NCBI RefSeq assembly: GCF_004341165.1
Contig: NZ_SLZR01000002.1
Location: 310,001 to 374,000, forward strand
DNA length: 64,000 nucleotides
DNA from: Reinekea marinisedimentorum
GTDB taxonomy: Bacteria; Pseudomonadota; Gammaproteobacteria; Pseudomonadales; Natronospirillaceae
Reading direction: 5' to 3'
The notes beneath the pieces were generated by a model. That model was not told where the DNA came from, searched no databases, and saw nothing but the letters and a program-made list of their open reading frames with translations. Shown piece after piece: positions 7,921 to 18,700 of the stretch (position 1 is its first letter; each line of letters begins with the position of its first letter). The position numbers and the translations under genes are program-made.

Positions 7921-9873
7921 ATGAATGCCATTGCTTTAGCTGTATTTCGCAGTTTACTGCTGCTTGGATTTGTTTTTCCCGCCAAACTGATGGCGCAAGT
8001 TAACCCGGTAATGCAGTGGCAGCAGAGCAACGGCTTCAGCAAAATAACGATCATTTTATCTGTTCTTTTATTATCGGCGCTCGCTGCAATTTCTATTGCC
8101 TGGCACATGGCACAGCGGCGCACACTCAAAAACTTAACCCGCCAACTTAGCCACGAAACCGAGCTGCGAAAAAAAGCCGAAAGCAGTCAGGCGATGCGCG
8201 AAAACCTGCTCGCCGGTGCGGTCTTCGCCTATACCTCCGAAGGCATTGTGATTACCGATGCCAACGCAAACATCATCGACGCCAACACATCGTTCGAGCG
8301 GTTAACGGGTTACAGCAAAGAAGAAGCCCTTGGCAGAAACCCGAATTTTTTGCAGTCCGGCCAGCATGATGAATCTTTCTATAAAAAAATGTGGGCGCAG
8401 CTGAAAGCTTCCGGCTACTGGCGCGGAGAGATTTGGAACCGTCGAAAAAGCGGAGCGCTCTACCCTGAACTGTTGACCATTAACAGCATCAGGGACGAAC
8501 ACAACCGGGTCACCAACTATATCGCCATCTTTTCAGACATCAGCCAGCTAAAGATGACCGAAAAGCGTCTCGATAAGCTGGCCTATTTCGACCAGGTTAC
8601 GGATTTACCCAACCGGATTCATCTGACCGACCGCCTGGATCAGGCCATCCTTCACTCACAAATCAATAACCTGCAGCTGGCGATTATATTTCTCGACCTC
8701 GACCGTTTTAAAAGCATCAACGAAAGCTTTGGCCACGCCGCCGGTGACGAGCTGCTGCGGCAAATCAGTAAGCGGCTGAAAGCAACCCTGCGCGCTGTCG
8801 ATACGGTTGCACGCATCAGCAGCGATGAGTTTGTAATGTTGATTCAACACATCAGCAGTCGTGAAGAAGTGCAAACCATCGTCAACAAGCTCATGGCTAC
8901 TTTTGAGATCCCCTTCAATATCGAAAATCGGCCTTACAACCAGACGGCCAGCATTGGCATCAGCGTTTACCCCGACGACGGCAGCAACACCTCCGAGCTG
9001 TTGCGCTCGGCAGACAGCGCCATGTACCTGGCAAAGAATGAAGGCCGAAACACCTTCCGCTTCTTCGACAAGAGTGACATTCGGCTGACCGAAAAACGCA
9101 TCCGGCTGGAGATTGCACTGCAACGCGCAGCGAAGAAAAACGAATTCAGTCTGGCCTACCAGCCTCAGTACGAGCTCAGCAGCAAACGGATTATCGGTTT
9201 GGAAGCACTGATACGCTGGCACAACCCGGCTCTGGGTGATATTCCGCCCTCACAGTTTATTCCGGTGGCTGAACAGAACGGTAAGATCCGCGAGGTCGGT
9301 CGCTGGGTGCTGGAAACCGCCTGCCAACAGGGCGCAGACTGGGCACGCAAAGGCATCGATTTTGGGCGCATATCGGTCAATATTTCCGGTATACAACTGC
9401 ATGAAAATAATTTTGATGAGCTGGTGAAGAAGGTGCTGGTAAAAACCGGCCTGCAACCATCCTGCCTGGAACTGGAGGTGACCGAGTCTGTTGTGATGAA
9501 CCGCATCGATGCCGGCATTAGCCAACTGAACCGGCTGCGAAAGCTGGGCGTTAAAATTGCTATTGACGATTTCGGTACTGGCTATTCCTCGCTGGAGTAC
9601 CTGAAGAAGCTGCCGATCGATAAACTCAAGCTTGACCGTTCGTTCGTGAAGGACATACCCGGCGATCAGGACGACCTGGCCATTTCCAGAGCCGTGATCT
9701 CGATGGGCAAGGCGCTGGGGCTGGAGGTTGTGGCCGAAGGCATTGAAACCATCGAGCAGAATAGCACGCTGCTGGAATCCGGATGCGCCTTTGGCCAGGG
9801 CTACTGGTTCAGCAAACCCCAAAGCGCCGAACAGATATATGAATTCATCCGCAAGGCCAAATCCGCTTCTTAA
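7921..9873 (+). CDS. Membrane PAS-GGDEF-EAL protein, probable c-di-GMP phosphodiesterase
   Basis: A 650-residue protein. A signal/anchor and a membrane segment (about 42-60) are followed by a PAS domain (about 100-210, GIVITDANANIIDANTSFER), a GGDEF domain (about 217-385) and an EAL domain (about 395-645). The GGDEF signature reads SSDEF at residues 300-304, so both glycines are lost and cyclase activity is unlikely. The EAL motif is intact (EALIRW from 428), as are DDFGTGYSSL and the KLDRSF segment. Prediction: a phosphodiesterase lowering c-di-GMP, with the degenerate GGDEF possibly binding GTP as a regulatory site. The sensor input is unknown. The ribosome site is weak. Confidence 0.9.
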   Translation: MNAIALAVFRSLLLLGFVFPAKLMAQVNPVMQWQQSNGFSKITIILSVLLLSALAAISIAWHMAQRRTLKNLTRQLSHETELRKKAESSQAMRENLLAGAVFAYTSEGIVITDANANIIDANTSFERLTGYSKEEALGRNPNFLQSGQHDESFYKKMWAQLKASGYWRGEIWNRRKSGALYPELLTINSIRDEHNRVTNYIAIFSDISQLKMTEKRLDKLAYFDQVTDLPNRIHLTDRLDQAILHSQINNLQLAIIFLDLDRFKSINESFGHAAGDELLRQISKRLKATLRAVDTVARISSDEFVMLIQHISSREEVQTIVNKLMATFEIPFNIENRPYNQTASIGISVYPDDGSNTSELLRSADSAMYLAKNEGRNTFRFFDKSDIRLTEKRIRLEIALQRAAKKNEFSLAYQPQYELSSKRIIGLEALIRWHNPALGDIPPSQFIPVAEQNGKIREVGRWVLETACQQGADWARKGIDFGRISVNISGIQLHENNFDELVKKVLVKTGLQPSCLELEVTESVVMNRIDAGISQLNRLRKLGVKIAIDDFGTGYSSLEYLKKLPIDKLKLDRSFVKDIPGDQDDLAISRAVISMGKALGLEVVAEGIETIEQNSTLLESGCAFGQGYWFSKPQSAEQIYEFIRKAKSAS

Positions 9874-9934
9874 CTACCGGCAGTCGCATAATGACCCTGA
9901 CGGCACAAAGCAGCAAGTACCGGTAAAGAGATAC

Positions 9935-9956
9935 AAAAAAGGCAGCCTTAGCTGCC
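9935..9956 (-). terminator. Rho-independent terminator for the minus-strand gene at 9979-10377
   Basis: GGCAGC, loop CTTA, GCTGCC at 9941-9956. On the minus strand the hairpin is followed by six T (positions 9940-9935). It also lies in the convergent gap behind the EAL gene. Confidence 0.75.
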
Positions 9957-9978
9957 ATTCATTCTGTACCTAAAAAGC

Positions 9979-10377
9979 TCAGAGCTTCTTCGGCTTAAAG
10001 GTGACGGGAATAATAAACGACATCACAATCAAAACAATCGAGCCAATCAGCTGGGGAATCCAGAACATCGTTGAAGGCCCGATCCAGCGGTTCATGAAAA
10101 AGCCGGAGACCACACCCACGACCATAATCGAACGCTTATAAGACAATGGAATTCTGCCCAGCGGATTGCCAGCCAGATCACAGGTGAGCATAAAAGAGGC
10201 AAACAAGCCAATGAACAGACCGAACGCCTGCAGAACCAGCGCGGCTTTATTTCCCGCAATCAGGCCAAACTGCTCATAGGCTTCATCATAGATAACGCCG
10301 CAGCCAGTCAAAAACAAAATCACGCTGGGGGCAAAGACAATAAGAGAATACAGATATAGCAGCTTTCTACTGAGCAT
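9979..10377 (-). CDS. Small polytopic membrane protein, function unknown
   Basis: A 132-residue protein with four predicted membrane helices (about 8-25, 43-64, 83-98 and 104-125). The start is supported by AGGA seven bases upstream. It has short charged loops (CDLAGNPLGRIP, SYKRS) and a basic C-terminus. No family could be recognised. It has its own terminator, lies between a c-di-GMP protein and a chemoreceptor, and is not obviously in an operon with either. Confidence 0.7.
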   Translation of the reverse strand: MLSRKLLYLYSLIVFAPSVILFLTGCGVIYDEAYEQFGLIAGNKAALVLQAFGLFIGLFASFMLTCDLAGNPLGRIPLSYKRSIMVVGVVSGFFMNRWIGPSTMFWIPQLIGSIVLIVMSFIIPVTFKPKKL

Positions 10378-10490
10378 TGTGCGTCCTGATCGGTCTGTTT
10401 TATTTTCGGGACGGCTATGATGCCAGATAACGCGCAGGCCTTACAGATGCAAGGCCCGGCAATTAAGCAGATAACACTACGACTGGCCGC

Positions 10491-12104
10491 TCAATAGACG
10501 CTCAGCCGAGAGGCCAGATCACTGAAGGCTTTTGCCTGAGCCGACAGTTCTTTGCTGAACCGGTCAGACTGCTCGGAATTACGCTTAAAGCGCTCGGACA
10601 ACGATTTAGATTCCGCCACCACGTTAATCACTTCCTGCAGGCTGCCGGCCTGTGACTCGGTCGCCGATTTAATGTTTTGATTCATGCGATCCAGCTCATC
10701 AATTGAAGAGAAAATAAGCCGCAGCGATTCACTGGCATCCTGACCGGCCTGGGCATTCTGTGCTGCCTGCTCCTGGTTTCTGCTGATCAGCTGAACGGTT
10801 TCGTTCGCCTTGTTCTGTAAATCCTGAATCATCGATTCAATCTGGCTGACAGAATCCTGAGTGCGCGATGCCAGCGTTCTTACCTCATCGGCAACCACGG
10901 CGAAGCCCCTGCCCTGCTCACCGGCCCGGGCCGCTTCAATGGCCGCATTCAGCGCCAGCAGGTTGGTTTGCTCGGCAATACTCTGAATCACAGAGATAAC
11001 ATCACTGATTTTGTTACTGCTTTCGGCCAGCTCATTGACGGTGCTCTTGGCGCTGTCCATCCGTTCAGCCAGCTCTTGCGCAGACACTAGCGAGCTTTCC
11101 AGAAGCTTGTCACCCTTTTCCGCCTGTACTTTTACTTCGCTGGAAACCTCAGACGCTTGGGTCGTTTCAACCGCAACACTCTGGCCTAAAGCGGTGAGGT
11201 GGTCTATTGAGCTGATGACGACATCGGTTCCTTCAGACTGTTTAACCGATTGCTGCTGAACATCGTCCGTCACGTAGGTCAGTGCGTGAGCATAGGCTGA
11301 AACCTGCATTCCGGCAGAGGTGATAGCCCTCAGTGACTCGCCCAGTTGATTGACAATATCGGCTGCGGCATGGGATATCTGGCCGAACTCGTCATCATTG
11401 CTGGTCTGTACCTTGCGGGAGAAATCGCCCGCTGCGATAGCCTGCAGCTCGACCGACAGGTAACGTGCAGGGGCGACGATTCGGGTTTGCCCCACCACTA
11501 GCAGCAGCACCAGCATAATCAGGAAGCATGCCGCAAACAGGTATACCAGCGTATTGCTCAGGGCAATATCGCTGAGCTCATGGTCTATATCCGTCTGAAT
11601 GCTGCTTTGCAGCGCCTCGAACAAACCTTCCAGCGCGTCGTTGATGACAACAACGCGGGTATCAAAACTCGCCATCATGGTATTACCCTGCGCCGGGCCG
11701 CCTTCAATATAGGCATTGGCCATGGTGATGCCTTCCTGGTAATAGGCATCAAATGCAGGCAACAATGCCCGATATGCAGATTGGTTTTCCGGGTTCAGCT
11801 GGATTAAGCGATTTATGGTCTGGCGGAAGCCCTCCGCCGACTGCGCAGCTTCATCAAAGCCATCGTCAAGGCCATTCTGGCCGCGGGTCGCGCTGATGTC
11901 TGTCAGCCATTGCTGTACCTGCACCGCATGGAAACGGGCATCGTTAACCAGCTGCACGGTTGGAATCAGTATTTCAGAGTTGTACAGCAGATCCTCACGC
12001 AGGGTTTTGCCCTGCTTCAGCATGAGTACACTCTGCACTGCGATTAATACCAAAAACAATGCGGCAAAGATTTGCAGCAATTGAGAAATTCGAATCGACT
12101 TCAT
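10491..12104 (-). CDS. Methyl-accepting chemotaxis protein
   Basis: A 537-residue transmembrane chemoreceptor. Helix 1 is at about 8-27 and helix 2 at about 180-205. The periplasmic part between them is predicted to be all-helical (four-helix-bundle type). A HAMP domain follows at about 205-260, then a long coiled-coil signalling domain. The highly conserved hairpin tip, [18 protein letters not shown] followed by [17 protein letters not shown], is complete at about 370-410. It would form arrays with CheA and CheW and bias flagellar rotation; the ligand cannot be read from the sequence. There is no C-terminal CheR-docking pentapeptide. No other chemotaxis gene is nearby, which is common for such receptors. 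Confidence 0.93.
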   Translation of the reverse strand: MKSIRISQLLQIFAALFLVLIAVQSVLMLKQGKTLREDLLYNSEILIPTVQLVNDARFHAVQVQQWLTDISATRGQNGLDDGFDEAAQSAEGFRQTINRLIQLNPENQSAYRALLPAFDAYYQEGITMANAYIEGGPAQGNTMMASFDTRVVVINDALEGLFEALQSSIQTDIDHELSDIALSNTLVYLFAACFLIMLVLLLVVGQTRIVAPARYLSVELQAIAAGDFSRKVQTSNDDEFGQISHAAADIVNQLGESLRAITSAGMQVSAYAHALTYVTDDVQQQSVKQSEGTDVVISSIDHLTALGQSVAVETTQASEVSSEVKVQAEKGDKLLESSLVSAQELAERMDSAKSTVNELAESSNKISDVISVIQSIAEQTNLLALNAAIEAARAGEQGRGFAVVADEVRTLASRTQDSVSQIESMIQDLQNKANETVQLISRNQEQAAQNAQAGQDASESLRLIFSSIDELDRMNQNIKSATESQAGSLQEVINVVAESKSLSERFKRNSEQSDRFSKELSAQAKAFSDLASRLSVY

Positions 12105-12236
12105 AGATCTATACTCAGTTATTGAATCTGTTTAACTGAGCGTAGATGACAAGCCCCACGAGTTCAAAGCCAGATAGCGCCGGATATTGACCCGGCACCG
12201 GCATCGCCGTTTAACGGAAAAGGGGTTTTATTCGGT

Positions 12237-13124
12237 TTACTGCTCAGACCTGCGCGCTACATCAACGGAGACACTCAGGCTCTGACTGTCTCCGCCATCA
12301 AAGATGACCCCCTGCAATGGGGTGATATCGGAATAGTCACGCCCCCAGGCGGTGATGATGTGCTGATCATCGGGCATGCTGTTGTTGGTTGGATCAAAAT
12401 CAACCCAACCCAGCTCAGGGATAAACAGAGATACCCAGGCGTGAGAGGCATCGGCACCGACCAGGCGCTCCTGACCGGGCGGTGGCAGGGTTTCGATATA
12501 GCCGCTGACATAACGCGCCGGGAAGCCCAGTGAACGCAACACGCCCACCTGAAAGTGGGCAAAATCCTGACAGACGCCACGCTTGTTCTCGATCACTTCC
12601 GCCAGCGGTGTTGCCACCGTGGTGGAGGTAGGGTCGAAGGTAAACTCGTCAAAGATTTTGGTCGTTAAATCCATCGCTGCACGCAGCAAAGGCTTGTCTG
12701 CGGCAAACAGCGGCCAACCGAAATCTGCCAGCTCCTTCGACTTTTTAATCATGGGCGAGCTCAGCTGAAACTCTTTGATTTCGATGTATTCCGGCCGCTC
12801 CGAACGCTTCAGCAGGGCAATGGAATCACGGCAGGTTGGGCTGGTATCCAGCGCACCAACCACATTGCTGCGACTGACTTCAATATCGCTGCTGACATCA
12901 ATCACCAGCTTCTCATGCGGCTCCTGAACGGAAAAATAAAAGCTGGTATTGCCAAAATAATCACGACGACTGCGCTGATACGCCGGCGTTGGAGAAACCG
13001 AGATACGGGTCGATTTAATCCGCTGTCGATCGGTATTGCGCGGCAACAGGTGCGCGATGTTGTAGCACAGCGTTACCGGCGCAGCATATTGATATTCGGT
13101 TAGGTGGCGAACTCGGTATTTCAT
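12237..13124 (-). CDS. Transglutaminase-like cysteine peptidase-fold protein (fifth gene of the ATP-grasp/alpha-E operon)
   Basis: A 295-residue cytoplasmic protein with the N-terminal beta domain typical of bacterial transglutaminase-like proteins, then the catalytic core. The Cys motif is RGVCQDFAHF (about residue 185), the His is in DASHAWVSLF and the Asp in GWVDFDPTNN, giving a complete Cys-His-Asp triad. Such proteins hydrolyse or transfer amide bonds. It overlaps the upstream ATP-grasp/alpha-E fusion by four bases, so it is almost certainly co-translated with it. It is a paralogue of the N-terminal part of the 1112-residue protein in the same operon. The substrate is unknown. Confidence 0.88.
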   Translation of the reverse strand: MKYRVRHLTEYQYAAPVTLCYNIAHLLPRNTDRQRIKSTRISVSPTPAYQRSRRDYFGNTSFYFSVQEPHEKLVIDVSSDIEVSRSNVVGALDTSPTCRDSIALLKRSERPEYIEIKEFQLSSPMIKKSKELADFGWPLFAADKPLLRAAMDLTTKIFDEFTFDPTSTTVATPLAEVIENKRGVCQDFAHFQVGVLRSLGFPARYVSGYIETLPPPGQERLVGADASHAWVSLFIPELGWVDFDPTNNSMPDDQHIITAWGRDYSDITPLQGVIFDGGDSQSLSVSVDVARRSEQ

Positions 13125-15712
13125 GCTTCCAACTCCCAGTTCGGGCTGAAGATCTGATGCGGTTTGGTCATATGATCGAAGTACTTATCACTGATGAAGC
13201 CGGTGTATTGTTCGAGCTGATGGATCAGGGTCTGCATCAGTTCATCCAGCTTTTCGCGGCGATTGGTTTTTTCACTCAGGCCGGAAAGCTCGTGCAGGTC
13301 GCTCAGCTGCATATCGGCCAGCGACTTCGACAGCACCTTAAGCTCGTGGCTCATAGCCCGGGCAGAGGTCGTGGAGCGTGGCAGCCTCATGGTGTGCTTA
13401 TTCAGGGCATCAATCTGGTAGAACAGTGAGCGCGGGTTGGTTTCATCGAGCATGAGTAAATCCAGCCCGTAGTAAACATCGTAACGGGTTCGGTAGCGGC
13501 GACGGAATGAAATCAGCGCCTCAACACTGAGCAGGACGGATTCCAGCACGCGCTGCATATCGTAGGCGCTTAAGCCTTCGGTCAGTGTTGACTGCAACAG
13601 GGTTGCAGTCTGAATCGCCCGCTCAACGCGCCGGCCAATCGCCTGAAAACGCCAGTCGATGCCGCGCATCATGCTTTCGTGGTTCAAGCCGGAGAGCGCC
13701 AGCAGTGAGGTGACGATATCGTCCAGCGCTTCCTGCGGTGCGGTTGGCATGCCCTTGGCGAACAGTTTTTCCAGGCGGCCCATATCATCACGAAGATCGT
13801 TGACAATCTTACGGGTATCGGCAGAAAGCATCTCCCGCACTTCTTCGCTGCAGTTAAGCATCGAGTTGATGTTGGCCTTGACTGAACCCGGGCGATTGCC
13901 ATCAATAATCAGTGAGATCAGCTCTGCATCGGCATTTTTGATGGCAGCATTACCCTCTGCGCAAAAGCCCGGTAAGCTGCCGGTCTGCACAGACAGAGCC
14001 TTCAACAGTACGTCACGCGAAGCCTCTGGCAACGGGTCGCTGTCCTGAAGCTGATGAAAGACGGTACGCAACAGCCGAATGACGGTCTCCGCACGTTCGG
14101 AATATCGCCCCATCCAGAACAGATTTTCGATAACGCGGCTCGGCAGGTTATTCTGCAGGTCGATATCGGTCAGAATATCCTGGTGCTCGTCGATCAGGCT
14201 GAAATAGGTTTCAGGCGCATCCGACAGCACCCAAATATCTTTACTCTTTACCTCATGCCGGGTGTCGACGTACTCCTGTGCCGCATGCTGCTTGGTAACA
14301 CGCGCCAGGCCGCCGGGCATGGCAAAGTATGAATCGAGATTCGAAACCGTGAAGGTACGAATGATGGTTGGGCAGGAAACAATCTTACCCTGCTGCCAGG
14401 TAGGGCTGTGTGAGGCCTTCAGATAAGATTGCGCCACATAGAGATGCGGGTTGCGGGCAATGCGCACCAGCAGCTGGGCTTTCTGCTCTTCGGTTAATTC
14501 CCGACCATAAATGCTTCGGCTGTTATCGCGCCGTACCGCCGGCTTAATAATCAGGTTACTCAGATTATGGGTGACATAGGCGTAGTCATCGGTATCACCG
14601 CACCACCAGGATTCAACCGATTTGACGGCCAGATCGTGGCCCAGGAAGTGCTGAGCAATTTGCGGTAAAAACTTCAGCAGGGCCGGGGTTTCCAGAATGC
14701 CGGAGCCCAGCGGATTGGCGACAATGACATTACCCTCACGCACCACTTCCAGCAGGCCTGGTACACCACCGCGACCACCGGAGGACAGCTCCACCTGATC
14801 GCAATAAACGTCGTCAACCCGGCGCAGAATTACATCCACCTGCTGCAGGCCACCCAGGGCTTTCAGCCACACCCGGCCATTACGCACGGTCAGGTCGGTG
14901 CCCTGAACCAGGCTGTAGCCGAGGTAATTGGACAGGTAAGCCTGTTCAAAGTGACTGCTGCTGTTGGCGCCGGTCGTTAACACCACCACCCGGGGGTTGG
15001 GGTTCAAGCGGCGACCCAGCGAGGTCAGCGTTTGCCGTAGGCGATAAAAATAATGCGACAGCCGGTGTACATTGCTGTCGCGGAACATATCCGGTAAAAC
15101 CCGAGACAATACCCGGCGGTTTTCCAGCGCATAGCCGCTGCCGGTCGGTGCCTGGGTTCGGTCACCAACGACGGTAAATTCGCCATCCAGACCACGCACC
15201 ATATTCATTGCGTGCATCAGCAGCTGGTTTTCCCCCGGCAACGAAACACCCTGACACTGGCGTAAAAAGCCCGGGTGCCCGTATATGACCTCCGCCGGCA
15301 CAATGCCGCGCCTGATCAGCTCACGGTCACCGTAAATATCTTTCAGGATCAGATTCATCAGCTGCGAGCGCTCGACCATCGCAGCTTCCAGTCGCGTCCA
15401 TTCCTCACTGCCTAACAGGTACGGAAACGGGTCCAACGACCAGGTACTGGTTTGCAGCGGATTTTCAGTGCGGTTATAGGTTGCGCCGTCATCCCGGAGT
15501 ATATCCTGGGCTTTTCGCTGTCGGTCGGCGAACTGGGTTAACCCTGCCCGGTTCATGCTGTCGACAAAATATCGCCAATGCGGTTTTGACTCGCCGGGGT
15601 TTAGAAATACCTCATCAAACGCCTGGTCAGGTGTTTGATACCAGGAGGCAATCTCACTGTTGTCAGAAAATAAAGGCTTACCGGATGGTAAGCCTTGCTT
15701 TTGATCTTGCAT
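13121..15712 (-). CDS. Fusion of a circularly permuted ATP-grasp domain (DUF404/407) and an alpha-E domain (DUF403)
   Basis: An 863-residue two-part protein. Residues about 60-490 match the ATP-grasp protein encoded at 20033-21475: shared blocks are LMNLILKDIYGDRELI, YALENRRVLSRVLPDMF and VDVILRRVDD. Residues about 525-840 match the all-helical alpha-E protein at 19074-20018, beginning with NLFWMGRYSERAE. In the ATP-grasp half the KPA motif is followed by a charged stretch (RRDNSRS) instead of the glycine-rich ESGGYG loop of the paralogue, so nucleotide handling may differ. ATP-grasp enzymes form amide bonds through acyl-phosphates; the product here is unknown. There are 26 bases to the gene before it and a four-base overlap with the one after. 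Confidence 0.88.
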   Translation of the reverse strand: MQDQKQGLPSGKPLFSDNSEIASWYQTPDQAFDEVFLNPGESKPHWRYFVDSMNRAGLTQFADRQRKAQDILRDDGATYNRTENPLQTSTWSLDPFPYLLGSEEWTRLEAAMVERSQLMNLILKDIYGDRELIRRGIVPAEVIYGHPGFLRQCQGVSLPGENQLLMHAMNMVRGLDGEFTVVGDRTQAPTGSGYALENRRVLSRVLPDMFRDSNVHRLSHYFYRLRQTLTSLGRRLNPNPRVVVLTTGANSSSHFEQAYLSNYLGYSLVQGTDLTVRNGRVWLKALGGLQQVDVILRRVDDVYCDQVELSSGGRGGVPGLLEVVREGNVIVANPLGSGILETPALLKFLPQIAQHFLGHDLAVKSVESWWCGDTDDYAYVTHNLSNLIIKPAVRRDNSRSIYGRELTEEQKAQLLVRIARNPHLYVAQSYLKASHSPTWQQGKIVSCPTIIRTFTVSNLDSYFAMPGGLARVTKQHAAQEYVDTRHEVKSKDIWVLSDAPETYFSLIDEHQDILTDIDLQNNLPSRVIENLFWMGRYSERAETVIRLLRTVFHQLQDSDPLPEASRDVLLKALSVQTGSLPGFCAEGNAAIKNADAELISLIIDGNRPGSVKANINSMLNCSEEVREMLSADTRKIVNDLRDDMGRLEKLFAKGMPTAPQEALDDIVTSLLALSGLNHESMMRGIDWRFQAIGRRVERAIQTATLLQSTLTEGLSAYDMQRVLESVLLSVEALISFRRRYRTRYDVYYGLDLLMLDETNPRSLFYQIDALNKHTMRLPRSTTSARAMSHELKVLSKSLADMQLSDLHELSGLSEKTNRREKLDELMQTLIHQLEQYTGFISDKYFDHMTKPHQIFSPNWELEA

Positions 15713-15738
15713 AGAATGTTCACTGCGTCGCGTGATTA

Positions 15739-18700
15739 TCAGAAACTAGTATACTGCTTCCGCAGGTCAAGTGTATGAGGATATTCGCCTGCCGGTTCTT
15801 CGACCGGTGGTTTCATGGCAAATGGCTCTCTGTGGTTTGGGAAGAAATCACGCAAGGCATCGAATTCCGGCTTCGGCTCAATCCGACCCTGAGTGTAGCC
15901 ATGATCCCAGAAACGGGAAATTCGGCGGGCTTCGGCTTCATAAGCGTTCACCGGCGAATTGTCGTAGCTACGGCCACCCGGGTGCGACACATGGTAAGTA
16001 CAGCCACCAATTGACTTGCCATTCCAGGTATCGATCAGATCGAATACCAGCGGCGTATCAACGCCCAGCATCGGGTGCAGTGCAGACGGCGGTGCCCAGG
16101 CACGGAAGCGAACAGCACCCACATACTCACCCTTCACACCGGTCGACTTAATCGGCACGCGACGGCCATTACACGCCAGCACATAGCGGTCGGTCGTCAT
16201 ACCGGTTAACTTCACCTGCATACGCTCAACGGACGAATCCACATAGCGTGAAGTACCGGATTGAGAAACCTCTTCACCCAACACATGCCAGGGCTCAATC
16301 GCCCAGCGCAGCTCAAGTTCAATGTCATCCAGCTGCAGGCGGCCGTAATGCGGGAAGCGGAACTCTTCAAACGGCACCAGCCACTCCAGCTTGAACGGGT
16401 AGCCATGCTCGTTCAGGTCTTTCACCACCTCTTTGACATCATTCCAGACAAAGTGCGGCAGCATGAACTTATCGTGCAGCGTTGTTCCCCAGCGTACCAA
16501 TGGCTTTTTATAGGGCTCTTTCCAGAACCGGGCCAGCAGGCAGCGAATCAGCAGCGCCTGCACCAGCGACATATGCGGGTGCGGTGGCATTTCAAAGCCA
16601 CGGAACTCCAGAATACCCTGACGGCCACTGGCCGTGCCGGCGGCGTAGAGCTTATCGATACAGAACTCGGAACGGTGGGTGTTACCGGTAATATCGATCA
16701 GCAGGTTACGCATCAGCCGGTCAGCCACCCAGGGCTGCTCGATGGTGCCTTTGGGCATCTGCTGGAACGCGATTTCCATTTCGTAAAGCATCTCATCGCG
16801 GCCTTCATCCGGGCGTGGTGCCTGTGATGTTGGGCCAATAAACATGCCGGAGAACAGGTAAGACAAGCCCGGGTGATGCTGCCAGAAGGTTACGAAACTC
16901 TGCAGTATTTCCGGGCGGCGCAGGAACGGGCTGTCTGCCGGCGTGGCGCCACCCAAGGTAATGTGGTTACCACCACCGGTGCCGGTATGACGGCCATCCT
17001 GCATGAATTTCTCAGTACCCAGGCGGGACAGATAAGCCTCTTTGTAAAGCACATCGGTGTTACGGACCAGCTCTTTCCAGCTCGCAGACGGGTGAATATT
17101 CACCTCAATCACACCCGGATCAGGCGTTACCTGGAAGCCAATCAGACGCGGGTCGCGTGGTGGCTCATAGCCTTCCAGAACCACCGCCAGTTTCAGCTTC
17201 TTCGCCACCAGCTCAATTTTTTCCAGCAGCAGAACGTAGTGCTCCAGATGCGTCAGTGGCGGCAGGAACAAATGCAAGCGGCCTTCACGCACTTCCAAGC
17301 ACAGGCTGGTGCGTATGGTTGGCTTCAGTACCTTCTTCTCACCTGCCGGTTCCGGCTTTTTATCATGGATGAGGATCGATTCAGCGTCGCCGTGCGCAGC
17401 CAGATCTTCCAGCGGTTCAAACGGATCGCGCTCAGGCGTGAACTCATGCTCCTGCATCGGTGCCAGCGAGTTCAGCGGCAGGCGGTAACCCATTGAGGAG
17501 TCACCCGGAATCAGCGTGATCAGATCACGGCGCAACTTCCAGTAATCGCTTTGCCAGCTTTCCGTTGTGTCATCCCAGGCCAGTGGCAGCACATAACCCG
17601 TGGGGCTATTCAAGCCCTTGGTCAGCAGGCGGGCTAAGCGTCGGCGCTCTAAATCATTGGAAAGATCGGCCGAACGCGGGTCCAGCTCTTCCGGCAGGCT
17701 CTGCTCCTGCATCAGATAGTAGAGGGTATCTTCATAAGCCGGCCGCAAGCTCTTTTTCGGTACACTCAGCACCTTAGTCAGCAACATGCCAAATGCCTGC
17801 GCCTGTTTGGTGGTATAGCCATAGTCTTTATCGGCGCGCGCCAGATAGCGGGTTTCTTTCCACAGCGGTTGCTTATCTTTGCGCCAGTAGCAGCCCAGAG
17901 CCCAACGGGGTACTTCCTCGCCCGGGTACCACTTACCCTGGCCGTAATGCACCACGCCCTTAGGAGCGAAGCGCTTTTTAAGCCGGAGCAACAAATCTTT
18001 GGCCAGACGCAGCTTATCGGCACCCAGAGCTGCAGTATTCCACTGGTCTGAATCCATATCCGTTGCCGAAACAAAGGTCGGCTCACCGCCCATGGTCAGG
18101 CGGATGTCATTGCTCTTAAATTCTTTATCAACGGACTTACCCAGCGCATTGATGTAATCCCACTCACCATCTATGTAAGGCTTAGTAACACGCGGGTCTT
18201 CATGAATGCGGTAAACATTGTTGGAGTAGGAAAACTCAACTTCACATTCACCGGTTGCACCGGTAATGGGTGCTGCGGAGGCCGGCTCTGGCGTACAGGC
18301 CAGAGGAATGTGACCTTCACCGGCAAACAGGCCTGAGGTCGGGTCTAAGCCAACCCAGCCAGCGCCGGGTAAGTAAACCTCACACCAGGCGTGCAAATCG
18401 GTGAAGTCCTCTTCAGGGCCGGAAGGGCCATCAAGTGATTTAACATCTGAAGTCAGCTGCACCAGATAACCGGAAGCGAAGCGAGCCGCCAAACCGAGTT
18501 TGCGCAGAATTTGCACCAGCAGCCAGGAGGTATCGCGGCAAGAGCCCTTTTTCAGGGTCAGCGTTTCCTCGGGTGTTTGCACGCCCGGCTCCAAACGAAT
18601 GCCATAGCCTATTTCACTGGCCAGACGCTGGTTTAATTCAACCAGAAAGTCATTGGTCGTCCTTTCTTTGCGGTCAATCGAATCTACCCATTCATTCAGC

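Noticed and set aside
10438-10456. Inverted repeat GGCCTT...AAGGCC downstream of the chemoreceptor gene.
   Set aside because: No T tract on either strand, so not supported as an intrinsic terminator.
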